The position numbers and the translations under genes are program-made. Under the pieces are notes generated by a model that made no database searches, was not told where the DNA came from, and saw nothing but the letters and a program-made list of their open reading frames with translations. A stretch of 64,000 nt of DNA from Turritopsis dohrnii (lineage: Eukaryota > Cnidaria > Hydrozoa > Anthoathecata > Oceaniidae): NCBI GenBank assembly GCA_027922465.2, contig BQMF02000281.1, forward strand, positions 62,001 through 126,000, read 5' to 3'. Below, piece after piece: positions 1 to 11,996 of this stretch. Positions within the stretch are counted from its first letter, which is position 1; each line of letters begins with the position of its first letter.

Positions 1-215
1 TTTCTTCTGGCGTTAAAGCGTTTAAGTTCATTAACAGATTCCTTCAGATGAGTTTTTTCAGCAAATTGATGTCGGTCCTGACAGAGAACAAGAGATTGAG
101 AAATTTTCTGGAAACTACAAAACAATGCTAGAATTTCTAAACTAAATCACTAGCCAAACACTGTGTCAGCCTGGAAACTTTGCTTAATACAAAGTCACGA
201 CAAGAGCATGCTTAC

Positions 216-3200
216 CCTCAACCAAGGATGAAGTAACGCATCAGCAGCAGTTATTCTTTCAGCTGGTTCATACTCTAACATTCTTTGGACAAGTTCTTTG
301 GCAGAACCTGATATACAATCCCATGTTTTCGAAGGCATCTAAACAAAAACCTAGAATTGCAAAATTCTTCTTTCAAAACCATAACAGCGATCATAACAGC
401 AAATTAGAACGTAAAATTATCAAAAGTTTGAAACAGTTGGGTCAAAGAACTGATAAAGTAGACATGTTTTATTCTTTTATGTTTTCCAGCTGACATGATT
501 GGTAGACAAGAAGGTTTGGAGCAAATTAGAAAGTAAGGTTGTCAGGTTTCCTTGGAATAGAAATGATTGAGTTTGATCTTACTGAAAAGGTTCCTTTGCT
601 GATAACATCAAAAATCTCGTCTTCAATTCCATGAAATGGAAACGTACCACCGAGTAGAATGTACAGTGTCACTCCTAACAAGATTAAGAGAGTGCCGTAT
701 AAAGCATAAGATAATCATTTTTTGTTGTGCAGATTGACTGCAATATAGTGTTTTATTGAGAATATCACTTAGAAAATGCCTCAGACAACTTTGATGTTCA
801 TGTTGAGATGTTTATGTCGATTATTCAATATTGATAAAAGAAGCGTATTTATTACCAGCCCCCCATACATCAACAGGGAATCCATATGCTTTTCGATTGA
901 CAACTTCAGGAGCCATGAAGTGTGGTGTACCTATGCGGCCACTTTGAATAAGTTGGCCTTCTGGCATTTCAACCGCAATCCCAAAATCACCAATTTTCAC
1001 TGGAGCAGAATCATCTTGAGAAGCCAACATCACATTATGTGGCTGAAACACACAAAACTCAAATGAACTTAAAGTACTATAAGTTTTCTAATGACATGAA
1101 ATCATAAGGTCAACACATACCTTCATATCTCGATGCAGGATGTTACATTGATGCATGTAAGCAAGCCCTTCTAACACTTGCCTCATATAATGACTATTAT
1201 AATGAAAAACTCATGTCATGAAGACAATACTTCTATGAATGGAACAGTTAAAGCTATAAAAGAGTCACCTAGCAACTGCTTCACTGTAAACAAACCCAGA
1301 TTTCACTTTGTTGACGATTTCATAACACAGGTCCAATCCGCTAAGTCTACAAATGAGAGAAATGAAAACGTAAAACAAATGACATAAACACACATTTCCA
1401 TCACGAATATCAACGCAAAACAAATGACATAAACACACATTTCCATCGTGAATATCAACACAAAACAAATGACATAAACACACATTCCCATCGTGAATAT
1501 CAAAAAATGGTTGTGAAATTTCCACATTCAAATTCAATTGATCTAAAACACCTGCAACCATGTCATTTTTATTATTGTTTACACAATGTCATCTTATACA
1601 GTATTCTCAGTATTGAAGGACGTGCAGACAGCAATAACAATCGAATACTTTAACTTACATTTCGGTAAGAACATATATTTGCCCAGCGACTTTGAAACTG
1701 TCATACACCTCCACTAAATGAAGAAGACAATATTTGTCATCATTATGCAGCAAGACCTAATCTTTAGCCAACCATATCTAGTTGATACGCCTAGACATTC
1801 CATTAGCTATGCAATCTACTTTCTATACCCTACTCAACTTTATTACAACTACAGAAAGTCTATTATCACCACGGTAACGAAACTTCACAATATGATTACC
1901 TCAACTTGTGAGATAATTTTGCTAGAAGAAGATAGAAGACGGTAGAAGCATGTAACAATTGTTGACTGCTGCTTCTTGATCATGTACGCATATGACAGGG
2001 CCTTAACTAGCGTTGTGGGGGACCGTTAAACGGCCCCTTCCCAAACCAAAATAGAGACCCTTTTCCCCAATTGGCAATTTACTTTTTTTTAGAACACATT
2101 GAAATGAGGTGAAATGACAGTGAATTAACACTACCTGCAACCCTTTTAATTAGGCAAAATTTTGCCGTCGTGATATGATGATTTTGTTGGACACGTTGGC
2201 AAATATATTTTTCATGTCAGCAAAATTGTTTATTAGATATGCTTTTCCCCTCGTTTTCCTATACGTATCTAGAACTTAGAGTAATCGGCATGATCAACGA
2301 CGGCTTCATCAAGAATAAACAAATAAATTGAAGCAGCCTATGTGAAAATAACAGAAAAGAATTGGCACTGTGATGGGATCAAAAATCAGTTTTTGCTTCA
2401 TCAAGTTCATTTTTGATTGTCTTTATGATTTTCATTGTTGTATATATTTGTTGAAGCTTGGATTAATTAAGCTGGCTGTTTCAGTATTAGTATAGGTCCC
2501 TTCCCTTCATCAATGCATACATTAACAACTATTCACCTTTTCCAAACAATTCCACTACATATCTGCAAAATTGTAGAAAAGTGTGTGCTGTAGAAGTGGT
2601 TGTCAAAAAGCAAACACTAAATTCTAGTGTATATTCAACCAACAAGTGAGACTTTTTGCACATTACTGGGAGAGTGTGATAAACTTTTGATTGAAGTAAA
2701 AGAACAAAAACATAAAGAGAATCATACTGAAATTTGTTTGACCTCAGCAGAGTATGAAATTATGATGTCACAAAGATTTGAATGAAAAATGACAGATTGC
2801 TCTGAGTTAAGAGCAATTCTATTGGCAAGTACTTAAAAGGTTGAGAAGGTTTAAACTGTCAGAAACTGACGATCAACAAGAGCACTAATTTCCAAGGAAA
2901 AAAGAATCAGAAGAGGTCTCTATAATTCTGGTCCTAAAGTCCTAAAATTTCATTCGAGTCCAAGGCTCTATAATCATGCAAAAAGTTTTCAGGATCAAAT
3001 TTAGACCATTTCCTATAGACTCTAGAAAGAATTTCTCATGAAATACAAAAAAACCGTTGCAAATGGTCAGAAATTGAATGAAAGAGATTCTTAGACACTA
3101 GTAGTGATAGTAAAGTATGGATCAGTATGGAAATCATCAGAAAACATAATTTCATTTATAAAAGCAACAAAAATTGATGCAAGCATACTAATACAACTCA

Positions 3201-6200
3201 TAATAGCCACACAACAACTGAATTTAGTACACTTTAGCTACAAAGATCCTTCTATGGTCCTAAAATAAACATCATTGTCAAGTTCAGCCTTCTTATATTG
3301 CATGGGTGCTGGTATTTTGAAACATTTACCCCAAATCTCAATTTTTTTACTCATATTTTCATGTTTTTTTTTAATTTATTTTAACGAGGCCCAGGGGAAC
3401 TGGCAGTGTAATCCACTGATGAGGGCCTCCACCTGGAATGTATACCCAGGGATTTTGCCAAGCAATTTCCAACAACTGTTTACCAGTAGTTAAAACTCAA
3501 TCTTGAATTTAGTTTAGAAACTCAATCATTCATTGTCAATTAAACATTTTTAGCTCTTTAATGTGTAGTATTTAAAACCATGTTTTGGGAGAGTAATAAG
3601 GCCATTATTCATCAAAAATTCTGTTGCTAGGGAGAACGACCACCCTTGCTAAAGGTAATTTTGAAATTTCCTTTGTTATACGCATTCATTTCTTCACCTT
3701 ACAAAAGAATATGAAAAGGAAGGTGGTACTAGTAGGACTCGTTTTCATGTTATTCAATGAAATTAAAAAACACCTTAGTTTCCAACTCCCTTCGATGCTT
3801 CTCATGACAAGGCCTGTTTGTGTAGATTGAAATCTCTAAAATTGCGGAGCTTCCTGGACTGTTAAACTCAATCTTCTCTACGAAAAACGGTAGTAACCCA
3901 AAGTGCTTGCAAAAATCCCTGATACCTTAGCAGTGTAAATTCCAAGCACTTTTAGCTACTACCGTTTTTATAATTGACATTGAGTTTCTGTAGTGGATAG
4001 CACCCAAAGGCTGTGCGATTTTACTATAATACAAGAAATTTATTTCATTCTTAAGATTCGATTTTATAATATAAATAGCACGCCTAAATCGCATAACTTG
4101 CACGAGCAAAAATTAATTTTTTTGGATTGAATGAAATTCTTTTCATATCTTAAACAATTTTGTAAATATCCTGCATTTATTTGGAAGGCCTTAATAGAAT
4201 GGAAGATTGAAGAATGCATTTATTTGGAAGGCCTTAATAGAATGGAAGATTGAAGAATGCATTTATTTGGAAGGCCTTAATAGAATGGAAGATTGAAGAA
4301 TTTATTCTATTTTGCTCAACGTAGCAACTGTTCGCAAGACGGTGTCCACATAAAGCGCGACACTCAAATTTTCTTCACTTCTTCATATCGAGCAAGTCTA
4401 CTACGGCAAAATTTGCTGACAAGGACAGAAATATTGACCAATCAGAAACATTTTCACACTGGGGGTCAAGATAAATCATATTTTAAAGGGAGCTGGAAAC
4501 TAAGATGCTTTTTAATTTCATTGAATAACACAAAAACGAGTTCTACTGGTACCACTTATGTTTTCTTCTTTTGTTAGGTGAACAAAGGAATTCGTCTAAC
4601 GAAGGAAATTTCAAAATTACCTTAGCAACAGTGGTCGTTCTCCCTAGCAACAATTAACAATCACTTATTATACCTCAGTAATTTGTTGTCAATTGAGCAC
4701 GAACGTTGAGCATGTTTTTATGAATATCTACGTGTGCAATTTAAAGCGCGTCTTAACTAACTCAAGGAGCGTTGTAGCGAGTGTTAGCGCCATCGCGCGT
4801 ATCATAATGACAAGCTGAGAGTCGCACCCCTGAAATACGAAACAACCCTTTTGCGCATGTGATTAAACGCACACCTGGCAATTTTTTCATTGACAAGACT
4901 GAATAGGCGACGTTGTGCTTATTTGAATAAATAAACATAGCAAATAACTGATTTCGTTAATAACAAGGAGCGGGTAACAGTTCTTGCCACGTTTCAAAAG
5001 CTTTTTGATTTCTTTTTAATCAAAAAAATTTTTTTTAAGATTGAGTTTCAGAAACTCAATTTAAGATTCAGTATTTTTGCCGTGTAACGGTAGTAAAAAA
5101 GTGCTTGGAATTTACACTGCTCAGATTTTAAGGCAGAAAACTTGCACATACTAGACTGAAAGGTGATTGTGGTTTTATTTATGTAATTTGAGAGACTTGT
5201 TCATTAAACCACATCATACATATATACCTTTTCGTTGCATACATTATGATTATTCTACGAAAAGGTATTATATATATATGAGATATATATATATGTGCAT
5301 GATGTGATGTAATGAACATGGTTCTTGGGAGGTTATAAATAACAATTGATATTCAATTTCATGATGTCAATTGAATTAATTAATTGCGTCATTCTGAAGA
5401 TTCATTCATTTATAATCAATTAACATATAATAACAGCGTTTGCAATGCCAAAAAAGAAAAATAACTAAAACATTTCTGTTTCATACCGATATGAGGATGT
5501 ACCAATCGCTTGCATATTTCAACTTCCTTCTGAACATCTTCAAATATATAAAACATAATTACCAAGGAAGGAAATGAGTGTTGACAACTCTAAAAATAAC
5601 ACTTTGTTTGCAATATATACCTTTTTCAGAAAGTCCAGTCAAAAAGGTGAGTTCTTTCAATTCTATGATTCTAATAGCATATTCTTGTTGATTGCGAATA
5701 TCAATTCCTCTTTTAATGATACAAAATGCACCTCTATAACACAAAAGGAAATTCAAAAATAATGAGCTCCTCTCTTAACAGTTGATGTAATAATGAAATT
5801 GACAATTTTAATTATCATAAGTAATCAATTCAAGCATGTATTATAAAGACGATTAATAAAGCAAAAACTTAATTAAGTGATACCTATCATCAACATCATT
5901 TATTCATACTTAATACTTATTCAAACTTATAGCTGAACTTTTCTTAGTCTGCCGTAAGAAATCATAGGCCATACAATTAAGTTGTACTGTTGAAAACTGA
6001 AAGAATAAGTTATTCAAAAACAACACAAAAAGTTTTCTTAATCTGATTCAAAAAAGTGGAAGCCTGAAATTATTATTTTCATTTATCAATATAATAGAAA
6101 ATAAATTGGAGATTGAAATTTCTGTAATTAACATCTACTTCACAATTCATCATTTAAAACAATTTTTGTTACTTTCATCTTTGATCTTATTACAACTTTT

Positions 6201-7370
6201 ACTGTGAAATTATTTTCTCATACTAGTGATGAATCTGCAAAATTAATCAATTTTATCACCGTAATACAGAACGCTTTTGGAATGTCTTGTGAAGAATTTT
6301 TGACCAAAAAAAAATTCAACAAGGTTGTATCAAAGATTAAAATAAACTTGGTTTGTTTGTTTAAATTTTCAAACAATCATAAGTATATACCCTTTTTCAA
6401 CCTTGTCAACACCAAATATTATGAAAATAGATCAACAAAATCCTAAGTCTTGTTGTTTGCTAGAAGAGCAGAGATAATATCACAGTTAAATAAACAGAAA
6501 AAAATCATGCAAAAACAATACTAAGATAGAAATAATAATGAAATCCTATACCCACATTGATTATAACACTCACTACAGTATTGGAAAAAAATTGATTTAA
6601 GACTTGAACAAACTATTTTCTTAAACTATAAGACAAAAATTTCCTCAAGAACATACCTTAAACTACCCATAACAAATGAATCTAATTTTATCACTATAAT
6701 ATTTTTTTAACTGTTGACCATGAGACCCATGGCAGTAATTGAAATGACTGCTTTAGCACGTGCCATTCAAGGATAATATGTCATAAAATAATTGCAATTT
6801 TGCGTAAAGATAGATGAGCTGGATTAAAGGATGATTGTTTCATTATGATGTCAATTAAGTACTTCCAATACTCAACATAAACCACAAAATCAAATGAGGA
6901 TTTGTTTAATTAATACAATAAACGACACATCATTAATTTCATTAACCTAACATATACCTAAGTCAAAAGGATTATTCAAAAGATGATTTTTCTCAAATAT
7001 GCATATTGTGCAGATGCCACATTTTGACTAACATTTTTTCATGATTAATCACTCCTGTGGAGCAAAATAAAAACTTATAAAACATAAATATATTTAAACT
7101 CCTAAATTCTATGCAATTACTTTTTATATATGAAAATAATATTTTTGAATTATATCATTAGATTGATGTAGGTTTCCATGATCTCTTAAGGGGATTAATT
7201 TTATAATCTGTCTAGCTAAATTGGTTTTCCCTGTTCTTTAGTTAACAAATCTTGACAGGTTTTCAATTTTTACATTATAAATAAAAACAAAAAATAAGAA
7301 CAAAAAATAAGAAACCATACCTTCCCAACTCGTCTGCTAATATGTAATGAGAGGGGAGACCAACATTCAT
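216..7370 (-). CDS. CASK-like: CASK-like protein kinase, N-terminal kinase domain (partial, runs off the left edge)
   Basis: Nine exons join in phase: 7321-7370, 5621-5733, 5487-5537, 1659-1713, 1269-1346, 1121-1193, 856-1042, 583-674, 216-338 (822 nt, 274 residues). They encode most of a CaMK-type kinase domain; the gene continues beyond position 1. CASK-family hallmarks are VYSEAVASHYMRQ, SAPVK before the DFG segment, and [10 protein letters not shown]. In the family, CASK is a membrane-associated guanylate-kinase scaffold whose kinase domain is atypical. Here the HRD (136-138), the Asn of PHN (143) and DFG (159-161) are canonical, whereas vertebrate CASK has Cys and GFG at the last two. 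The beta-3 lysine is replaced by Arg38 (AIR for AVK). The ATG at 7370 follows an AAAAG acceptor-like site, so an untranslated or trans-spliced leader is possible. The L27, PDZ, SH3 and GK domains would lie off-window, so a kinase-only paralogue cannot be excluded. Confidence 0.85.
1372..1506. repeat. Tandem repeat, about 45 bp x 3
   Basis: Three near-identical copies of a 45-bp unit containing aaatgacataaacacacat lie in an intron of the CASK-like gene. On the minus strand the array stays open and would encode repeats of [14 protein letters not shown]. This is a side effect of a unit length divisible by three; it is not part of the in-phase kinase model. Confidence 0.85.
3623..4651. mobile_element. 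Fold-back element with long terminal inverted repeats
   Basis: A perfect 21-bp inverted repeat (3623-3643 and 4631-4651, starting gttgctagggagaacgacca) opens arms of about 165-170 bp that remain recognisable: 3623-3793 pairs with 4486-4651. No transposase is visible, so this is a non-autonomous element. It sits in the large intron of the CASK-like gene between exons 5487-5537 and 1659-1713. A second inverted pair (3930-3949 and 5101-5120) overlaps it, so the region probably holds two interleaved insertions. Confidence 0.7.
4173..4301. repeat. Tandem repeat, 43 bp x 3
   Basis: Three essentially identical copies of a 43-bp unit beginning gcatttatttggaaggcctt lie in the loop of the fold-back element at 3623-4651. 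The copies show almost no divergence, which suggests recent amplification. Confidence 0.9.
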
Positions 7371-8739
7371 CTTTTAATATATACTTGTACTTTAAATTGT
7401 TAAGCAAAAATATTTTATAATGACACCTAAAGTATTATTATGTATATATACTTTATAATTTTATGCCTCTATAGGAATAAGATCTTTTCAGAGAATTTTA
7501 TATAAGTATCTAACAAAAACAGGAATCTTTGTTGAAATAAAGAACAAAGATATATGGAACATAAAACACAAGATTAGCATTATAAAGGAACATGCTATGA
7601 ATATGCAAATAATACTTATTATAAGGGCAAACAATATTTCTTTGGAGATCTTGAAACATATTATTATAAGAAGCAAATTTTCCATGAGTGGGCTTGAAGG
7701 ATAAATATTCAATCTTCTTCCGCTACGATACACGATGATGAATTAATTTATTTCTCTGATAGGAAGAAAGGAGCAGGAGAAACGCTATGTGGTGAACATT
7801 ACAACGCAGCCAAATAAAAAGGTGCACCAACAATAAGATATAAGGAAAGCCCAAAAATGTCAAAATAAGCAAAAAAATCATTGGTAGAGCTATTATAAGT
7901 AACATACTTGTTTTCATCCTTGAAGAATTTCGCAAATTCTTCTTTTCCGCAGCCTTCGTTGAGAGTGTTCTGAAAAATAGACTAGCTCATAAAAATTTTT
8001 GCAAGGCAGGAGGAGAGTGTGTGGGGGGGAGATTACTTGGCACACCTGGTTCAGACCCTGGCGATTACGAAGATTAAAAAAAATATCAATCGCCGTAATC
8101 ACCCTCAAGTATCTCAAAATACAAATTTCAAAATTGTTTCAAACACATGATACTTCTTTCCCTTGTTAAGTTTGAACTTCTTTGCACTCACGATCTTAAA
8201 ACAATGAAATTGACGTAAACGACGATAAAATATCAAAATTTTTACGACGATTACAAAAGTGTTCACATTAGACGATTACGACGATTGTGACGATTAGATA
8301 ACACTGAATTTCAATCGTCGTAATCGCCAAGTCTGAACCAGGCTTAAAAAGTTGTTGCTTCAATTTCATTTCACATTTTAAGAATGTAGCACTGGCTGGA
8401 AAAATGGACCAATGAGTGGACCAATGAACTCTAAAGTAGAGAAAATTCATATGATAGACGCTATAGTACGCGCCTTTTTAATAAGGAACGCCGTTATAAG
8501 GAACTTGAGGCTGAAAAAAGCTTGGAAATTAAGGAACTGGTAACTGGGCTGAAATAGAAAGAAAAGAATTTAAGAAACAATAAAAATCTCTTTTTTAAAA
8601 TAAGAAACAAATATGACAAAGTGTGCAAAGCAGCAGGATTCCAATATACATGTTTAGAAGGGAAGGAAGGAAGGAAGGAAAGCAGTTTAAAAACAAGGAA
8701 CTCGTTTAGAAACTATGAGGCTGAAACCTTCGGGAAAAA
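7371..8739. other. Intergenic, upstream of the CASK-like gene; possible 5' exon and one MITE
   Basis: No complete gene is visible. At 7908-7969 (minus strand) a segment is bracketed by a TTTTTCAG acceptor and a GTATGTT donor and reads EEFAKFFKDENK in one frame. It does not join in phase to the first CASK-like coding exon, so if real it is 5' untranslated or belongs to another transcript. An inverted repeat pairs 8045-8071 with 8319-8342 (cctggttcagac at the ends), and its inner part repeats the motif cgattacgacgatt, consistent with a 298-bp miniature element. Confidence 0.4.
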
Positions 8740-8795
8740 ATGAGGAACAACAGGCTCAGAACCAAGTATAAGGTTCCTTGTAAAAGAAGGCTTAT

Positions 8796-9420
8796 TTGTT
8801 TCTACAAAATTGTCAAGCAAGGGGATGTGGCACCACAGTATTTATACCTCCCACTGTCAGAGCAAACCTCCCTTTTACTCGTTGTATTCAAGGACCGATC
8901 GATATCGCGCTTCCTTCTTTCCGTTTTGTGTATCTGAGTGGAATAAGCTGGATAGTTGCATACGTGATCTCCTCGCTATCAGTTCCAGATTTAGATTTGC
9001 TATTTTAAAATTCTTACGACCTAAAAGGGAATCGATTTTCAAGGTAACAAGCAACCAAGGAGTGGCTTTGCTGAGGATTGGGTTCAGTCACCTGCTGAGA
9101 GAGCATAAATTTCGTCATAAATTTTCTGACACCGTTGATCTCTTTTGTGATTGTAGGACATATTCCATTGAAACTACAGAACATTTCCTGTTGCATTGCT
9201 CGAATTACTCAAATGAAAGGCTCGCAATGCTGGATGGTCTTCGGAATCTCAATATACATTTATTTCAGCTTAATCCTTCTTTCTTTTGTAGGATTCTACT
9301 ATTTGGTGATCTAAGACTCGATACAAAAACAAATGGAAAAATTTTAGATTATAGTCACCAAGTTTATTTTCAACTCAAATCGTTTCAGCGAACCACTGTT
9401 ATAGATCTCTATTTATTTAT
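8796..9420 (+). pseudogene. LINE C-terminal fragment (CR1/L2-like)
   Basis: The plus-strand frame from 8810 reads RTDRYRASFFPFCVSEWNKL, then REHKFRHKFSDTVDLFCDCR, IETTEHFLLHCSNYSNER and RILLFGDLRLDTKTNGKIL. This arrangement (FFP..V.EWN.L, a CxC segment, TTEHFLLHC) is typical of the region after the reverse transcriptase in many animal non-LTR retrotransposons. No RT catalytic motifs precede it, so the copy is 5' truncated. The frame stays open to 9709, but the later part (after about 9420) has no family resemblance and looks like chance read-through. Clade assignment is from memory and tentative. Confidence 0.7.
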
Positions 9421-9544
9421 TTTTTTATTATTCAAATTTTGTTTTTCGGTCCATATCGTATCACTTGCGAGGATAGGGATTGCCTGCACTTGTACGTTTG
9501 TGCGTATTTTTGTGGATTATACTTATTTAAAAGAAAAACTTTCT

Positions 9545-10010
9545 ACATCCCGGGTAACACTTTTCACCGAGTTTAGCTTCGAAAACGATGTGTCAAAAGA
9601 AATTGGGCCCAAATATTTCGTCACGCCACGTGCTTTTATACTAATCGTGAAAAATGTGCCTCTCGCATCTACGTGGTTTTATGCGCAACTAAGAAGAACT
9701 TGCCCGTAAAAAGTAATTAAATATATCACTCTCTAAAATATCACAAATTGCGCAAATGACGATCATATAGACTAGCAGCCAAGTCTATGTTCAGCCTGCG
9801 TTGTGTCAACCCCGATGAGTTCCCGAAAAGTAAAAATTAGGAATTGTCAACAGAAAGTGTACGCATGTTATAGAGCTCGAATAACTGATTAAAGAATGTA
9901 TGGGATCGTTTTGCTACGACCAACCGTTAAAGAGATATTGTACCCCTTGACGAAAAACTAAATCACGAAATCGCGATTCAAAAATGTACCCATGTTATAG
10001 GGCTCGAAAA
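9545..10010. repeat. Dispersed repeat, copy 1
   Basis: Segments here recur around 11690-11996. The best is 9942-10009 against 11755-11823, sharing cccatgttatagggctcg and flanking sequence with few mismatches. Two further segments, containing cgaccaaccgtta and tctacgtggtttta, are shared but in a different relative order. Related sequence appears again near 40600-40780 (gagatatttt, tctgcatggttttac, cactctctaaaataaaa). No coding capacity is seen. Confidence 0.6.
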
Positions 10011-11689
10011 TCTGTGTGGGTTGGGTTTTCACGAAGATGTTTAGCTGGCTCCGACGATCCTTTTTCACCATCTTTTTTGTTCACTCTCACACTAACATTT
10101 CTATTGGTTTGGTACGAACAAACACCCTTACATAAATCTTGCAAGAAGGATGTCAATTTTTATTTTTCAATGGAAATAATGATTAAGGTGAAGCCTTTTT
10201 AGTTAACCATTTAATCGAGAATGACCATTTGTAAATTGATGAAACTTCTTAATAAAATTGTGTGAGATCTTTTCATTTTTCTCACAAAACGGGATTCCAA
10301 TTAACAAGAACAGTTCGGCTATTTTATAAAATAATTTTATAAAATGAATAATATGTTCTTTTACGGAACCGTCCCTGTATATCGTGGACCCTAAAAAACG
10401 CCATGTTCTATTGGTTCTCGAGATATTTCCCCAAAAACCAAGCGTTCGACGTCACGCCAATGTTATTGTGAAAGATTTTTGTGTGATCTTACGTGACGAT
10501 TCCTTATTCAAAATCACCGTTTCTTCATGTTAATGCAGAAGCAAAAGGTTTCGTTTCACCTTTTTTAATTGGGTATGTACACCCATGAATCAACTCTCTA
10601 AAATAAAAGTAATGAGACAAACATCTAATTTCGACCACGTAAAAGTGTAACGTTAGAAATGACAATCCCTCATTTAGAATATGGCATGCATGATACTCTT
10701 TATGATATTCTTCATTTCTATTCATCTCATTTACCCTATTACCCCATTTGCAAGCCCATGGGCTTAAAAGTGGATTTTTAATGTTGAGTTTTTTAAGCCC
10801 ATGAGCGTAAATACGGACCCATTTTCAGTATTCGAAAAAAAACAAAATCATTCTCAGGTGCATCATTTTTTCTATAAATAATCAGTCAAATTTACACGGC
10901 TTCCTTCTTAAATAATCCTAATTAGCAAATGCCCTTTTCTGTGGACGTATTTTTCCCATGGCCTTGAATCCGTTTTTTAGCCTATGGGCGTAAACCCGAG
11001 GGGGCTTAAAAACAGTATAACAGGGTAATCTCATTTAAGCTTTCCATCGGGAATAAATTCATGAATTCATTTTATCTCGATAGTTGAACTGGGGTGGCTA
11101 TGATGCAAGATGGAGTTGGGTCGTCCTACATACAGCAGATTAGAGTTTTGTTACAACATTCCACCGCAGGACATCATGAGACACATCGTTTGCAACAGGG
11201 ATGGTCCTATTGAATGGTACATTGCCAATCATCCAGTGATAATGATGCGAGAACGTGCTGTTATTACGATAGAACAGATACGCTGGAAAAATTCATTATG
11301 CATTATGCACAGACCTGAAAAACGAAACAAGCATTGTAACTCCCCTATTACATTGAGTTTACATAACTACTTATGTTCACATCAATATGTGCGAAAGAAT
11401 GACTGAAAGTCTCGATCACTGAATGAAAACGCGTGATACAACTTTCACAAAAAATATACTTAATGTGAGTAGTGACGTCGTGTCATAAAAGTAGTGAAAA
11501 TTTTACGAATCGGATCGGATATTTCTAAACACTGCTATCGCTTACGCGCAGCAGGTGAATTAATGAGAAAAACCTACAATTGGAAATAAAGCACTTGACC
11601 TGTGAAACCATCTAGAGGATCATCAACAGAGCTGTAAGCCGTATTTTGTCTTGCTGACCTGCAACACTATCTTGAAGCTAGCATCCCGG
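10011..11689. other. Intergenic, no gene recognised
   Basis: Only short open frames occur and none has splice context or family resemblance. Near 10740-11030 several lines repeat the words aagcccatg and cccatgggct in both orientations around gggtaat, which looks like the ends of a decayed element. I see nothing else. Confidence 0.4.
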
Positions 11690-11996
11690 TGAAAACTTTT
11701 TACCACGTCTAACTTGGAAAACGATGTGTCAAATCCGTCTTTCCCGTGTGCGTACCCCTCTTGACGAAAAATTAAATCACGAAATCGTGATTCAAAAATA
11801 TACCCATGTTATAGGGCTCGAAAAACTGAGCAAAAAATGTATGGATCGTTTTGGTGCGACCAACCGTTACAGAGATATCGTCGATCAAAGATTTTGATGA
11901 TGACAAAAGTGTCTTTCACCTAGCCTCTACGTGGTTTTACGCGGACATAAGAAGAACTTGACCGTAAAATATATATATCACTCTCTTAGATAAAAG
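11690..11996. repeat. Dispersed repeat, copy 2
   Basis: This is the second copy of the repeat at 9545-10010; see that entry for the shared segments. It ends near the same cactctct word as the copies at 9.7 kb and 40.8 kb. Confidence 0.6.

Noticed and set aside
1265..1561. Minus-strand 98-residue frame with three [13 protein letters not shown] repeats
   Set aside because: The repeats are the translation of a 45-bp intronic tandem array; only the last residues coincide with a true kinase exon (1269-1346).
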